A stretch of 64,000 nt of DNA, from NCBI RefSeq assembly GCF_018687715.1, contig NC_056762.1, forward strand, positions 22,509,364 to 22,573,363, written 5' to 3'. The notes beneath the pieces were generated by a model. It made no database searches. It was not told the DNA's origin and worked only from the letters and a program-made list of their open reading frames with translations. This stretch comes from Carya illinoinensis (Eukaryota > Streptophyta > Magnoliopsida > Fagales > Juglandaceae). This document shows, piece by piece, positions 43,889 to 56,599 of this stretch (position 1 is its first letter; every line of letters begins with the position of its first letter). A program made the translations under genes and the position numbers.

Positions 43889-44867
43889 GAGAGAGGATTT
43901 ACACACCAAGCACGATGGGGAGCTACGGATTGGGATCACCCAAGGCAGCGTCCAAAGGTGGGAGCTTGTCCTCCAGCGTCTACTGTTGTCAGAGGCGTCA
44001 GTTGCAGCTACAGCAACCGGTAGGGTAGTGGCCTTTGGGCAATGGGTTTTGGGTCAAAAAGCTCTGTTTTTGGGCAACAAAACAGAGGTGCATGCGTTGA
44101 TCGTTCCTACTCGCAGGTGGCTATCGTGCATTCGCAAATGGAGAGTAGATGCTAGAAGGAACAATATGCAATGATTTGGTGCATGAAAGTAGGGGCTCAA
44201 AGCAATGGTCTTCCCATGATGCACTAGTGGTTGTGCACTAGTGGCTGGGCACTAGAGGTGACACGAGATTGGAGGCTAGTTTCAGATGACGTGGAGCCAA
44301 GGAGAAAGTGAGATGGCGACAGTGAGAAATCGAGAGGAGAATGAGAAAACTGAAGCGGCAACTAGGGGCATTTTGAGCATGAGAGGCTATTGACGTGCAA
44401 GAGAATATATATATATATATATATAGAGGATTGAAAACAAAACCCTAAAGAGGGAGGGAAAAGAGAGACGAGCAATGGCAAGCCATGTAGAAAGGGATAT
44501 GATTGAAGTGTGTATGCATGACAAAGGGATGAGCATCACAAAAAACGTGAGTATTAAACAAGATCTCACGGGCTTGGGTATTAAACGTAAAAGGTTTAGA
44601 CTCTTTTTTCTTAAGTTTTGGATTTCAATTCAACTTCTAAAAATAATCTAACTTGTCCCGCTAATTTCCTCTACCCATAAAAAAATATTTTGCTTAATCT
44701 AAAAATATTTAAAGACTTTAACCAACTTAGCAAGACCAATAAAGTCGATATCTGCCAAACAAAATTTTCAGCCCACAATCCATTCAAATAATACCTCAAG
44801 TGGGATTTTCACCCATATAAACTCAAAAATTTTAGAAAGCGGTTTAGTGCTAGACCCAAGTATTACA
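42010..44867 (+). mobile_element. LTR-type insertion (possible solo LTR), TG..CA with 5-bp duplication
   Basis: The block begins TGTAATGCCCCAATCCCAGA and ends AAGTATTACA. It is flanked by GTACA on both sides (42005-42009 and 44868-44872), a perfect 5-bp target duplication. No polymerase coding remains, and the start sequence does not recur near the right end, so a 2.86-kb solo LTR or a non-coding LTR derivative is likely. It holds an A run (about 43528-43550), a GA tract (43831-43886) and a TA run (44406-44424). Strand is assigned only from the TGTAATGCCC start. Confidence 0.7.
43831..43886. repeat. (GA)n microsatellite
   Basis: About 28 GA units inside the LTR-type insertion. The open frame across it (poly Glu-Arg) is low-complexity and not a gene. 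Confidence 0.95.
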
Positions 44868-44899
44868 GTACATGGTTAGAATAAACAAATCACAGATAT

Positions 44900-46250
44900 A
44901 AAGTCAATCACTAAATTATATATAAGAACCAAAAAAAAAAAAAAAAACAAGGAAAAAAGAATATTGATATTGTATCTATACTCTCTGTTCCTCTTATTCC
45001 TGTTTTATTCTTATTATTATTTATTATTATTTTGCTGGAAACATATTTGGTAAATCTCATGCGTAATATTATGAAGGGAATCTTGCTGGTTGGGAAAAAA
45101 AAAAACAATTTCGAAGTGGATCAAGGCTGTTCAAAGATTCACGATTTACTAAATTACTGCCAAGGTTTCAACAGTATCCGGCGAAGGCAAGAGAGGAATA
45201 TGGCGGTCCAGGCACGGTTGAGACTTTGTAAGCCTCAAATTGGTCAAAAACTACCACAATTCAAATCTACACAGTTTAGTCATAAGTAATACAAAGGAGG
45301 TTTCTTTCAAAAAAAAAAAAAATCTACACAGTTTAGTGGTATGGCTTTTCTTCGGTAGTTCACACCGGCCGGAGATGACTGGTGCATATGCGAGGTTTCT
45401 ACGGTGGGAAATAGTACTAGCGTTTTCAGGACTTTTACTATCAATCCTAAAATTTATTTTCTGGGGTTAAAAGAAAATTTGAAATTACCCATTAAAGTTG
45501 CATGATATACCATATATCCATAGTGCACATCTATTATTATGAAATGATAGTGTAATGCATAGCATTAATCTGAGATTTACGGTATATCCTATTAAATTAT
45601 TATTAAATGATAGAATTTTGATTTTTACAAATTCAAAATTAAATTTTTCTATAAATAAAATATTATCATATTGGCAATGTAAAAGCATGTACCTTAATTA
45701 CTGACTTATAAATATAATTTTGAGTTTTGCTACATACAAGTACAGTCGTGCACTAATCTGTATATCAATGCTGATTTATTCATACTTAAAATTTAAATTA
45801 ACATTATTTTCAATAAAATCTACTTTTTGACTAATCACATCATATTGGTACACAGATTAGTGTACAATTATACTTGCAACTATATTTTTCCTATAAATTT
45901 TATATATCACACACCGAGGATTATGCTTATTTACGTTTGGATAAAATACACAAACCCTTGAAACTAGGGATATCATTAGGTAACTATAGATAACGTAATA
46001 TTCTTCCTCAATCACAAAATTATCGTTATTTTTAATGATATTATGTTCTAAACAAAATGAAAGTACATAACAAATAAATTATCTTTATAATTTAAATTAT
46101 CAATTTTGCAATCAAGTTATTGTCAGAATTTAAATATTCAATTACGAAAAGAGATAGACATATCAAGTGCGCCATATAACATTTATTATTATCAGTACAA
46201 ATATTTCAGACAACTATGTAAACAAGAAATATTGTATGTTTATCTTTTTA
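44900..46250. other. AT-rich intergenic DNA
   Basis: Poly(A) runs near 44928-44947 and 45307-45321. No protein or repeat family recognised. Confidence 0.4.
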
Positions 46251-46257
46251 ACACATG

Positions 46258-46412
46258 GGCAGGCTAATAACGTGGATTTGCATCACTGAGAACACCACCG
46301 TCAAGGATTCAATAGCCTTACTGCATTTGCCGGGATGCTGCTTGTTGTTCAGCACCCCATCCGAAGAAGACATGTCAAATTGGTTATAGGCATTGAATAC
46401 ATTAATCAATAA
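46258..46412 (-). pseudogene. Unidentified coding-like remnant
   Basis: The minus strand reads VFNAYNQFDMSSSDGVLNNK then QHPGKCSKAIESLTVVF in one open frame with ordinary amino-acid composition, ending at a stop. It may be an exon or a fragment of a host gene or transposon. I do not recognise the family. Confidence 0.3.
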
Positions 46413-46924
46413 CGAACATGTTTGAACTAGTTGCTGGATAGATCAAAGCATCCATGCAAGGAAAATTCTTCTCTTTGGATAATCTTTGCTAAGATTGTAG
46501 AAGTCGATGCAGCATCATGTGAGCATCATGGCATTCTTATTAAAATAAAGTTAATCCGTAAGTTATGACACTCAATTCCCAATGCAATCACAAAAGTAAA
46601 ATAACACTTTAGAAGAGTCACAAATATATACACACACATCTGATTCTCTAGCTCCAATTATAGAATCCATCATAGAATCCATCATCTATCATCTTTTTTC
46701 AACAATATGCTACATATTTATCGTTGGACATAGCTTGGATATGGTGTACAAGACATTTTGTAAACATGAACGAACCTTAGATTGTAAACGGGAATCTGTC
46801 CGTTTGTAGTTTTGGGTTCGCGGCATTACAGTTGTGAGTTGTTTCTGAGCAATGAGTTTTCCCAGCAAGGTTTGGTTAGAGGCTCTTTGGTTATCTCTAT
46901 TGACCTTCAGTTTTTTGGTTATGA

Positions 46925-47060
46925 AGATGTCTTGGTGTAAGGACTCGTGGGGGAATTGATGGAGAACTTCAATCTCACAAGTAGCTTCCTCAATTGCTCC
47001 ATTCCTCCATGTTACTTTCACTGGCGTTCCATCATAAGCGAGATTATACCTAATGCTTTG
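46925..47060 (-). pseudogene. Possible gypsy chromodomain-like fragment
   Basis: YDGTPVKVTWRNGAIEEATC then EIEVLHQFPHESLHQ resembles the 'VKVxWxNxxxEEATWE' ending of gypsy polyproteins, where a chromodomain-like fold precedes the stop. No other gypsy sequence is attached. Confidence 0.45.
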
Positions 47061-47785
47061 AGCGACTCATAATTAATGACGTGGGAAGGTGGAGCTAAAC
47101 AATGTCAAAGAGGCTAAACAGCTCTAAACAACGTCAGGAAAAAGCTAAACAGCACTCGCCTTATTGCTTGCTCTCGAGTGCCTTACTCCTTGATATATAT
47201 GCACTTGAAGCTAGAAAGTTGAGAATTGAAACAGAAATGATGCACCCTTCAATGCCAAAGAGGCTAAAAATCTTGCCAAGCAAGAGATAAAGCCCAACCA
47301 CCCAAGGAAAAAGGTTTCCCACCAGCAAAGATGAAAGAGTTCTAAGCAAGCAATTACATTATCCATTCTTGTTAGCGCGGGGCTGAATTCTATCTATCCC
47401 ATCTCTCAAAATCCAGCCACCTATGTTTCAATACATGTGCAAAACACTAAGCAACATCAATGTCTCATGCTTTTCAAGATATAACACTGACAAGTCTACA
47501 AAATGGAATAAAAATTTCCTGCCTCAGTAGCGCAGTGGTAAGTCCTATTTGGATTTTTTCTTCTAAAATAAATTTTAAAAAATGGATCAATAAACTGTTC
47601 TTAACCATCACAAATCAATTTGCTTATTACAGTCTAGAAGTTCATCACAAATCAATTATAAAGGCTAGTAATCAATTAAAGAATAAAAATCTTTATAAAA
47701 ATAGAACCTGCTAACTAGTTTTTCAAGTCCTCTTGGACACGCTCTCTTTCTTCAGGAATGCAGATAATGGTTGCACCATGAAAAC

Positions 47786-50700
47786 TTATTCCCTGGTAAT
47801 TTCAAACTCAGCACCAATTGGAAGATGATCACTAGGGTGACTATAGTTTGGTAATCCTTCAACAACATCAGGTGAGTCTGGTTCCGGAAGCTCCAGAAAA
47901 CTGACCGGTTTGATGTTATCATTTGGGGAAAAGAATATATAATCAAGTGTACCAGTGAAGCCAGGGGTGCAGTTTGTAAATTGTGGTTCTCCTTTGGTAA
48001 AAGCATAGACACTGCACAATGGAATAGGAATGTCTTCTAAACATTCCACCACTGGTGCCAATGAAGGGTTGCCTGAAATCAGGTACTGGTAAACCTGCAA
48101 CACAAAGGTTAGAGAATTGCAATAACTCCCCAGTCTAAATGTATACGTATTTATAAAGACGTGATACCTAGGGCACCAAAATGCTATGATCCCAGGAAAC
48201 AGAGAAGCTACTTGTGAACTGCTTGCACATAGGTTGCAACCAAGCTCATTTTACAATGTTGTCTTGCTTAACCAACCAACCAAGCTCAGCTTCTGTTTAA
48301 GCTTGATTGCTTACAGAGCTGAAAAAAGTAACCTCTTTCTTTTTCTTATTGCATTATAATTAGTAGGTTTTGAACCTATGTTTTATCGCAACAAAGGACC
48401 AGGGGTATAATAAACTGATCCTAACGAGAAAGATTGTGAAAGTGAGGAGGCCAAGGAATGAGTATGATACAGGAGTTTTGATTTCTGAGAACATTATTGC
48501 AAGGTTATGGGCCAATATAAAGCCCCAATTTCCAATAGAAACATTTAGGCATTCTCAGATTAATATTTAGGATCTGTCTGTGGTTGTGGAGATGGTGGAT
48601 GTCTAGAGGTTTTAAAAGATCAGGAAAGAAGCCAAACATGGACATGAATATAACTTTCCCGTGAAAGAAAATGATTGGTGGAGGAGTCCAAAGCTGTTTG
48701 GCTTAAAGTGAGAGTAAGCAACCCAAAATTTTCCACAAATTGTCCAACTGCTGAATCCACATGAACTCTAGGAAGGAAGAAGTGTAAACAGAGGTAGCAG
48801 ATATCTGTAGAGGATTTAGGATTTATGCAGAAACTGCAGACAGGAGACCTAGCGATATAGGATAGAAAGGTGTTTACATGTGCTTGTTGCAGGGTCAAGA
48901 TTAGGACAATTTGTGGATTTAGGACCAAGGATTTTAGAATAAATGGCTAGTTTAAGGATTGACTACAGTTTGAAAACATTGAATTTTGATGGATGGATAC
49001 GTTTTCATTTGTTGTGCGGACCACATAATGGCAGAGAGTTTTTTATTATATGTAATAAAACTTCATTAAAAAGCGAAAGGTGCACCAGGTACATATGATG
49101 TATCCAAGAAGTCAACCTATCTAGATACAAGAAAATCATGAAAAGTTAGCCAATTAAAGTCAATTGAAGCTGATAATGTCTGTAAACAAAATACCAACTT
49201 TTGTTTTTCCTGTGTGTGTAAAACGAGATGGACAACCACGGGACCATATATTACATTGTTCTGTTGCTCATAATATTAATATTTGGGGTGTGTTGGGTTA
49301 TGCCCAACTCAATGACTGACTTTTTGACATCTCGTGGTAGGAAGTTTGGTGGTACTAAACCTAATGGCTAGGACTAAGATCAAAGTCAAAGTCTTTATCA
49401 ATACCAAAAAAAGAAAACTTAAAAAGAACACTCGGAAAAAGAAAATGTGGAAAAAAAAAAATCATGGGCTAGCTGAAGAGGAAACCAGATAAATCAAGGG
49501 AGAAAAAAAAAAAATCTTACAAACCTTATCCCCGGGAGTTGAATTAAAGTCACCAGCCACTATTACTGAAGGTATACATTCAAGTCTGTTGGATACCAAT
49601 TCCTTAAACTGAGCCAATCGTGATAAAAGATATTTAGCTTGTGCAAGCTTGACATCAGCCCATTCAGGATCCCTGCAGCAGAAAACATTATAATTACTTC
49701 AACTGGTCAGAAGAATAATAGAACTAATAGAAGATTAAGCAACTTCACCAGTAAAGATGTGTGTTTGCCACAACAACAACATGATGTGGAGGATCTTTGA
49801 GCTTGAATGCAGCCATAATTCCAACACAATCGCGTTTGAGTCTCACACTAGGATCATTAGGATCTCCACGCTCATCTGCGGCCTTCTTTAATGCTGAACC
49901 TGAAATATAATTTGATTTAAGCTGCCAGCATACCATGTTTGTAAATCAGATTATAATCGGCAACCTTCTGAGGTTCTATGGTGAAAGCTGTCATCCAAGG
50001 AAAAGTACAAATGAAAAATCTGAAAAAAAATAATAAGGAAAAAAGCAGCAACTGAAATAAGTTTTCAAAGCACTATGCTTGCTACCATTAGGGGTTCTGG
50101 TCAATCCAACCTGACCAACATGATGTTACAATGTTACTGACACAAACCAATCAGGTTTGGCATGGTCCCCCAGCCCCCCTCTCTTGTCAGTCAGTCAATA
50201 AGGGAGGGGAGAGTTCCAGCATAGAGGGGTCAGGCATGGGCTTGTGTCAGTTGGGTTGGGTATGTAGATTTTAATGTTAGATTGTCATGAAAGTTTCATC
50301 GATTAGTCTTCGACACTTCTAAAATCTAGAACTCTCAATTCCTCTCTCCTCACAAAGGTTAGTCCCTCCGAATCCCTCTCACCACTACCAATATGGCAGC
50401 AGCATCTAGCCTTGATAGGATAAGAAGCGACCCCTGTTGGTTTGGTTATCAGAAACCCCTCTACCAACAACCAACCATCGACTGTCAATGGGGACAGTTA
50501 CCAACACAAGGAGATCAATCCTCAGCTCCTTTTACCATGAAATTATATCAACAGATTTCACTGTGACCTAAATGGAATACTCAAACCAACATTACTTTGT
50601 GATTTTGTGGAGAAAATGAATCAAAAGTCCAAAACTAGGGCACAGGCAAAGCTAATAGGATAGGGAATGCATAACCTGCCCATTGGGTGTTCAAGTTGGA

Positions 50701-53700
50701 AAGTTTAGTTAATGGGATGAAAGCAAAGAATTAAGTTTAGTTGAATTAAAGTCACCAGCCACTATTTTATTTTATTTTTTAGGGAAAAACTTATTATAAC
50801 ATTAACCAGAAATATTAATTGTTTTATATATAAAAAAGTCAAGCTTTTCAACATTTTTTCTTGAAATTTTTAAACATTATCTTGAATTTTTTTTCTTTAA
50901 TAATATAGGTTTTTGTTTAAAAAATAAATAAATAAATAAAACCCACATACAATCCAAAACCCGGATTTCTGGATTTCAGCCTAGGTCATAACCCAGGCCG
51001 AAACCAGGCCTAGATTTGAAACCTAGGTTCTCCGGGCCAGGTATACCCGGATACTAGGTTTGAAACTCAGATGAACAGTCCTATCAATAAGAGGAGGTTC
51101 AAAACGGATAGTGAGTTGAATTGAGATGAAAGTTTAAAATTGAATAAAATATTATTAGAATATAATTTTTTAATATTATTTTTGTTTTAGAATTTGAAAT
51201 GGTTGAATTGTTTATTATATTTTGTTTGAAAGTCTGGGAAAGTTGTAATGATTAAATGGGATGAGATGAGTTGAATTAAGAGTATTTTTTAATCCAAACA
51301 AGGCCTAACTCCGCCACCCTCTAGGTCATAGCCCACTCAAACCCAAAAGTCATATTATTGTTGCTCATAAGCTCCTGGACAAGTCACAAAGCAGCAAAAG
51401 ATGATCAATATTCACCCATATTGCTTGCACATAAAACACCACTTCATTATTACAATGTGCTTCTTTTTAAAATTATCCATTCTTCATTCTTGCCTAAGGC
51501 AACAAACCAAACAAAGAAATATACCCTCAAAGGCGCTTTCTTTCTCTAAATGCACTTGCAGAGAAATAAAGAGCCAACTAGAGGGATGAGTGCTACTGAA
51601 AAGGACAATCCCATAGTCCGTTGCTTGGACAAGACCCAACACATTCAATCTTGTCTGCAACTTTTCCACCTAAAAGAATACAATCCATTGAAGAATGAAG
51701 AGAACAACTCCATCTCCCAATCATGAGCTGATCTGACAGACACAGCATTCCACTGGGGTGTATTATATGAGATCTGCAAATGTTCTGCAACTGAGCCTCC
51801 TTACCTTGGGATAAGTTAAACTATGGATAGATTAAATCTTCAGGGGCTGGTCCCCACATCATACATCGTACAAAATTCTGACTTTAAACCCGTCACCCAC
51901 CTTATATCTAATAAAACGAGATAAATCCCCCCACCTTATTGGCTATCCTGATGTTTTCCAACACCTCAACCCCAAAAGGTCAACTAACCTAATTTGAACA
52001 CCATGCTCCCCACACACTACCATATTTGGCTTCAACCAACAACTGTGACTCCTCGTCTGATTACATAGATGATATGAGATGAGATAAGAAATCTATGAAT
52101 AGTAATAAGATAATTTGTAAATAATAGTGAAATGATGTGAATTAAGATTTTTATGGTATTTTGAGAAAGGAGAGAGAAAATGTTGAAAAAAAATTATAAA
52201 GTCAAAAGAGGGTTAGAATATAATTTTTTAATATTATTTTTGTTTTGGGATTAGAAAAGGTTGAATTGTTTTTTGTGTTTTGTTTAGAAGTTTGAGAAAG
52301 TTATAATGATTAGATGAAAAGGCTGAAAATTTGAAAAATTTGAAATTGAAAAACGTTTGTATTTGAATGGTGTTTGGATGTTAAGATTAGATGAGATGAG
52401 ATGAGATGGTTTGAAAGGTTTGTGAAACCAAACCAGGCAGTTTCCCTCTCAACAGTGACCAAATAGAAGCATTCTTAAATTCCTTGATTAATAGTCAATT
52501 AGAAAACATTTCTCATGAAACTTCACCAAACCACACAAGATAGCAATATTTCATTGGCATTCAAGACTTTTTTATAAGTTTCTTGTAGCCTGCTGTCTAT
52601 ACTAATAAAAAGACATTGCAAAATAAAGCAAATCATTTTCCCTTTCTGAGGAAGCAAATCATAAAATAATTACTGTGTGATATTGGTAAACATGGACAAA
52701 AATAAAGATGCATATGCCAACCCAAACTAGTTACAAAAGAAAAGCAGGTATATATAACAGAGTAAAAAAAATTACCATTTTTCGGTTCAGCTCCCCTATT
52801 TCCTTTAGTAAGCACGTCATCATGTCCATATTGAACTGAATTTACAAGATCATTGTATTCTATATTCTCCTCTAAAACCAACTCTGCACTGAATTAATAG
52901 CACAGATATAGTTAAAGAAGATGCACATCTGAAATAGATTGACACCATTAGGAGAGAATGAATTTGTGAAATAAAGAAAGATCAGAGAGTTTTTCTTTTT
53001 TTTTTATATATAAGTTAGAAAGATCAGTGAGTTTAATGAAAATTTGTGAGTACATCTCATGATTTCAATTGAGGTCCCAATTCATTCATCCAAGAAAATG
53101 TTCAATTTTCCAGACAAAGCTCCCCTTTGGTGAGCGCATGATTTTCCAAGACGTGTCAAACATTTGAGCAAACTTCTTCAACTTCCACATGACCTTAGAA
53201 TGGACAAATATACATGTTTTTGTTTGAAGCATAATTTTATTGCATCCTCTAACAAAGAGTGGAAAAGCCCTTTGCCAATGATACCAACGACATGCTTACA
53301 TTGGACAATGGTTAGGAAGCTTCCTTTACAATTTGTTATTAATAATTCAGCTTGAAGGCTGCACAAAACGAGATAAAAGAAATGCATAAAAGCTGTGAGA
53401 AGAGACATGATAACTGTGATACACGGTCGGGAATGAAATGCAGCCAATTGACCTTCTAGGGACTATGACTTTTTTCAGCAAGCTAAAATCTATTTTAATA
53501 TTTGCGAAGTCGTCCTCCTTAGATTGCCCTTTTAATTATGAACTTGGGGTCCATATGAATCTAAAGCTACTGCTGCTCATCCATTTTGAAACAAGAAAGA
53601 GGAAGTTTACCCGTCTGGCTTATAAAAAATTCCACATCCATCAAGCTTCTGCCCGCTTCTCTGGACATAAATACTAGAATAACCTAGACTTTCCATTTGT

Positions 53701-55989
53701 CCTTTGTAAAAGCTATCATACTCGTCAACTTCCTGGTACAGTTAGTAATACAGAAACCTCAACAATGACATTCATTTATATATTTATGTATAGGATGAAG
53801 GATGATAAATGTTAAGGATATTCAAAACTAGAAAGCATTTACAAAACATTCAATTTGATTGTGTGAAGAGGAAAGTAAACAGCCTGAAAACGTAGACAAC
53901 AAGGAAGAAAAAACCTGTAGACAGAGAAAATCAGCTCCGAAGTTCTTGAGAACAGATAAAATTGAATGGGAACGAGCTTTCCACCTGTAATGAGTACAAG
54001 TAACATATACAAACTTATTCATTCACTCTAATGTCAATAAACCTCCAGCAAAGGAAAAAATAACATATACAAGGATGCAAAAGAAAGTATACTTCTAAGT
54101 TACAGGCATTCCATGGCTCTCTCTAGGCTATTAACTGCCAGCTGACTTTTCCATCATTGAAAAGTCAGAAAGGAAAGTTAATGACTAAACAAGTTACACA
54201 TAAAAAGTATGATTGAAGTCCCAGATGTCAGAATCTAACCACACATGCTACTCAATGCCAGCTAAAACACTAAGAAGAAGAATAACCCCATGTAAGGACC
54301 AAACTATAATGATGGTTACTACAAGGATATTCAGACTTCTTGAAAAGAACATGGTTAAGTTGGATAGGATTGCATATTATTTTCTCGGTAAGATATTTTG
54401 AGATATTTTACAAGTGGCAATGTGATTTCTTGAAAACGAAGTTTCAAGAAGAAAGGGAGATAATCATAACTTGAGACATTGTAGATTTTTGCCATCATGG
54501 CAGACTAAAAACTTTTATGTTTTTCATCAGCTATCTGCTAGTTGACATCGCAATTGGTTTTACGAAGCTCGAGCAGAAGTACTGTTTCTACAAACCTTGG
54601 GAGAATAAACTAAAATATAAAATTAAAACTTTTTATATTATTGGAGTATTGTTTTCTTGATTTATAAAGCATATGAAAACAGATTAGTTAACAGAGTATG
54701 TTTCCATATATTTTTACAAGCCTATAGAATTCAAATGCAAAAGACTTTCCACAACCCATGGATCTTGCAACAATCATACATACATCTTAAAAATAGTAAA
54801 TATCTGCAGAAAATCAAAGTGAATAGCCTGTTACCTAATAACAGGTTTGTATAATTCCCTGTTGTTCTTCCCAAATTGCAACAAAATTCTCAACATTTTG
54901 TACAATGCAAGGGGAAAAAATGAAAAATTTACGAAGAAAAATAACATGTTATTAGGAATATGTGGAGTACTGACTTACCACATCTCTTTAGGCAAAAATT
55001 CATTTTTAAGTTATATTTACATTAAAAAAAAAAAAATCCCAGCTCTTTGTAGTTCACAAATACATATATCCCCCTTATTCATATTTCGACATTTAAAGGC
55101 AAGTATGTTACAAAGAGTTGGCAAGGAATTCCACCAATAACTAGCAAATTTATACTTTGTAACAAGGAGAATCGAGATGAATTTAGTTGGCCTTTTTAGG
55201 AGAAGACCCAATGACCATAGATGGAATGTATCCAGTTTTTACGATGGTTGGCTACTCACAGACTAGCTGTACCGACCATTCTTATATAGGGTCACATCAG
55301 CCATACAATTCACAATGATAAATCTCACTCAAGTTTTAGATCTATGACACAATCAAACCCAAAAGAACAAAAGTTTTGATTGAATTGTACGGTTGTACCA
55401 GTCTCTACTATGTGTTGTTACCCATTTTTATACTTGTTCTAATTCCTAATTTCTTCAAACCCCTAGGGGTTGGCTCAAGTGGTAAGGGCTTTGGTCTGGT
55501 GGTATACTCCATCTAGGTCTAAGGTTCAAAACCATGGGTGCAAACAACTTCTAGGGGCCATGCCCCATCGGTGACACCCATCAGTGAAAACCTGATACAT
55601 TAGCTGATCAATGTTTGGTGCGGAAATTAGGTGATCCATGTAATGGGAACACTTACTAGGTTCCGGTGAAACCCATCAGTGAAAAGCTGATAAATTAGCT
55701 GATCCATGTTTGGTGCGGAAATTAGGTGATCCATGTAATGGGAACACATTACTAGGTTCCGGGATTTAACTAAGTAAAAACACGAGGCATTTACAAGGTC
55801 TCTGAGATTCCTCATCATCAAAAAAATATTTCAACTAAGAAAAGAAAAGAGGATAATAACCAATAGAATACCAGGCAACTGTTAGTAGGAAGGAAAAGAA
55901 AATACCAGGAGCAAAGAAAGGTTATTTTTAAAAATTCACCTGAGACAAGGAGATGGAGAGTGTGGAAACAAAGAACTCTTCACGTAGAC
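47786..55989 (-). CDS. CCR4-4: CCR4-4-like nuclease/deadenylase, N-terminal exon(s) not found
   Basis: Seven exons (minus): 55989-55940, 53984-53915, 53732-53611, 52888-52776, 49899-49749, 49672-49525 and 48094-47786. GT..AG introns and phases fit, giving 963 nt, 320 residues plus TAA. The product matches the endonuclease/exonuclease/phosphatase fold of plant CCR4 homologue 4 (At1g31500 as I recall it), an mRNA poly(A)-shortening enzyme. Active-site elements seen are Glu in CLQEVDEYD, His in ANTHLYW, Asp/Asn in AGDFNSTPGD and Asp-His in PSDHLPIGAEFEI. The family protein is about 415 residues, so roughly 95 N-terminal residues, including the metal-binding Asn of the expected SYNILA motif, are encoded upstream and were not found up to 64000. 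No stop or frameshift in the visible exons. Assignment strong; completeness unknown. Confidence 0.88.
51100..51307 (+). mobile_element. MITE, 'gagatga' family, copy in CCR4-4 intron
   Basis: It contains GAGTTGAATTGAGATGAAAG, TTAGAATATAATTTTTTAAT, ATTATTTTTGTTTT, GAATTGTTTATTATATTTTG and GATGAGATGAGTTGAATTAA. The middle words are shared with 52069-52437 in the same orientation and with 58781-59124 in reverse. Confidence 0.65.
52069..52437 (+). mobile_element. MITE, 'gagatga' family, second copy in the same intron
   Basis: It has ATGAGATGAGATAAGAAATC at the left, TTAGAATATAATTTTTTAAT and ATTATTTTTGTTTT in the middle, and GATTAGATGAGATGAGATGA before GGTTTGTGAAACCAAA at the right. The terminal inverted repeats are imperfect. 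Confidence 0.65.
55461..55570 (+). mobile_element. tRNA-derived SINE head with A and B boxes
   Basis: TTGGCTCAAGTGGTAAGGGC (A box, 55470-55489) and GGTTCAAAACC (B box, 55523-55533) are spaced as in tRNA-derived SINEs. The sequence CTAGGGGTTGGCTCAAGTGG resembles the plant Au SINE as I recall it. It lies in the intron between the first two visible CCR4-4 exons. Confidence 0.65.
55576..55762. repeat. 95-bp tandem duplication after the SINE head
   Basis: The unit ACCCATCAGTGAAAA..TGATCMATGTTTGGTGCGG..ACTAGGTTCCGG starts at 55576 and 55671, a 95-bp period, with only a few mismatches. Confidence 0.85.
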
Positions 55990-56142
55990 CTACACACACC
56001 AAAAGGGAGGAAAAAATTAAAGTAATCCTAACAATTATAAAGGCTTTCTAGAAACCTGACCTGTAGAAAGCCCCCACATACTTGCAAGTTTATACATACA
56101 AAACTAGAACGGATAGTGACAATAAGCGCATAACTACTGAGT

Positions 56143-56587
56143 TTTTTATTTGTGGATCACCTATTATTGCATTGTGACATGGCTATGAGTTTGTGGAATG
56201 ATATCTTTGCTAGAGCAGGGCCCCATTGAGTGATGCCATGAAGGGTTGTTGAATTTTTGGCCAGCTGACAAGGCTTCCAGGAAAACTCTCAAATTGCAAC
56301 GATGTGGAAGATGATACCAATCTGTCTATGGTGGTGCATATGGATGGAGAGGAATGGTAGCAACTTTGAGAATCATGAACGGACAATGGACGAGCTTAGA
56401 ACTTTTTTCTTCAAACTTTATTCCATTGGTCGATTGTAATAAACTTCAATGGCATGAATATACATGATTTCCTTGTGTCTTTAGACATCCATGCATAGGT
56501 GTTGCTTTTGTATATGTCTCGTGTATTTGGCTTTGCCTTTTTTAATAAAATTCGTATTTACCGATAAAAAAATTAAAAAAAAAAAAA
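56143..56587 (+). mobile_element. 5'-truncated LINE insertion with poly(A) and 11-bp duplication
   Basis: AACTACTGAGT occurs just before (56132-56142) and just after (56588-56598) this block, and the block ends in a run of A. These are target-primed insertion marks. The plus strand gives ATMWKMIPICLWWCIWMERN and ENHERTMDELRTFFF, the zinc-binding end of an L1-type LINE. It lies upstream of the first visible CCR4-4 exon, probably in an intron. Confidence 0.8.
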
Positions 56588-56599
56588 AACTACTGAGTA

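Larger units (their letters stand above)
50000..52770 (-). other. Large CCR4-4 intron (52775-49900), mostly repeats
   Basis: The intron between the fourth and fifth visible exons is about 2.9 kb. It contains two copies of the 'gagatga' MITE family (51100-51307 and 52069-52437), otherwise AT-rich DNA without coding signals. Confidence 0.6.

Noticed and set aside
43823..44174. Open frames across the GA tract (poly Glu-Arg and adjoining)
   Set aside because: Low-complexity microsatellite reading with no domain, inside an LTR-type insertion.
47521..47560. tRNA-like word AGTAGCGCAGTGGTAAGTCC
   Set aside because: It matches only an A box; no B box or cloverleaf follows, so at most a SINE scrap.
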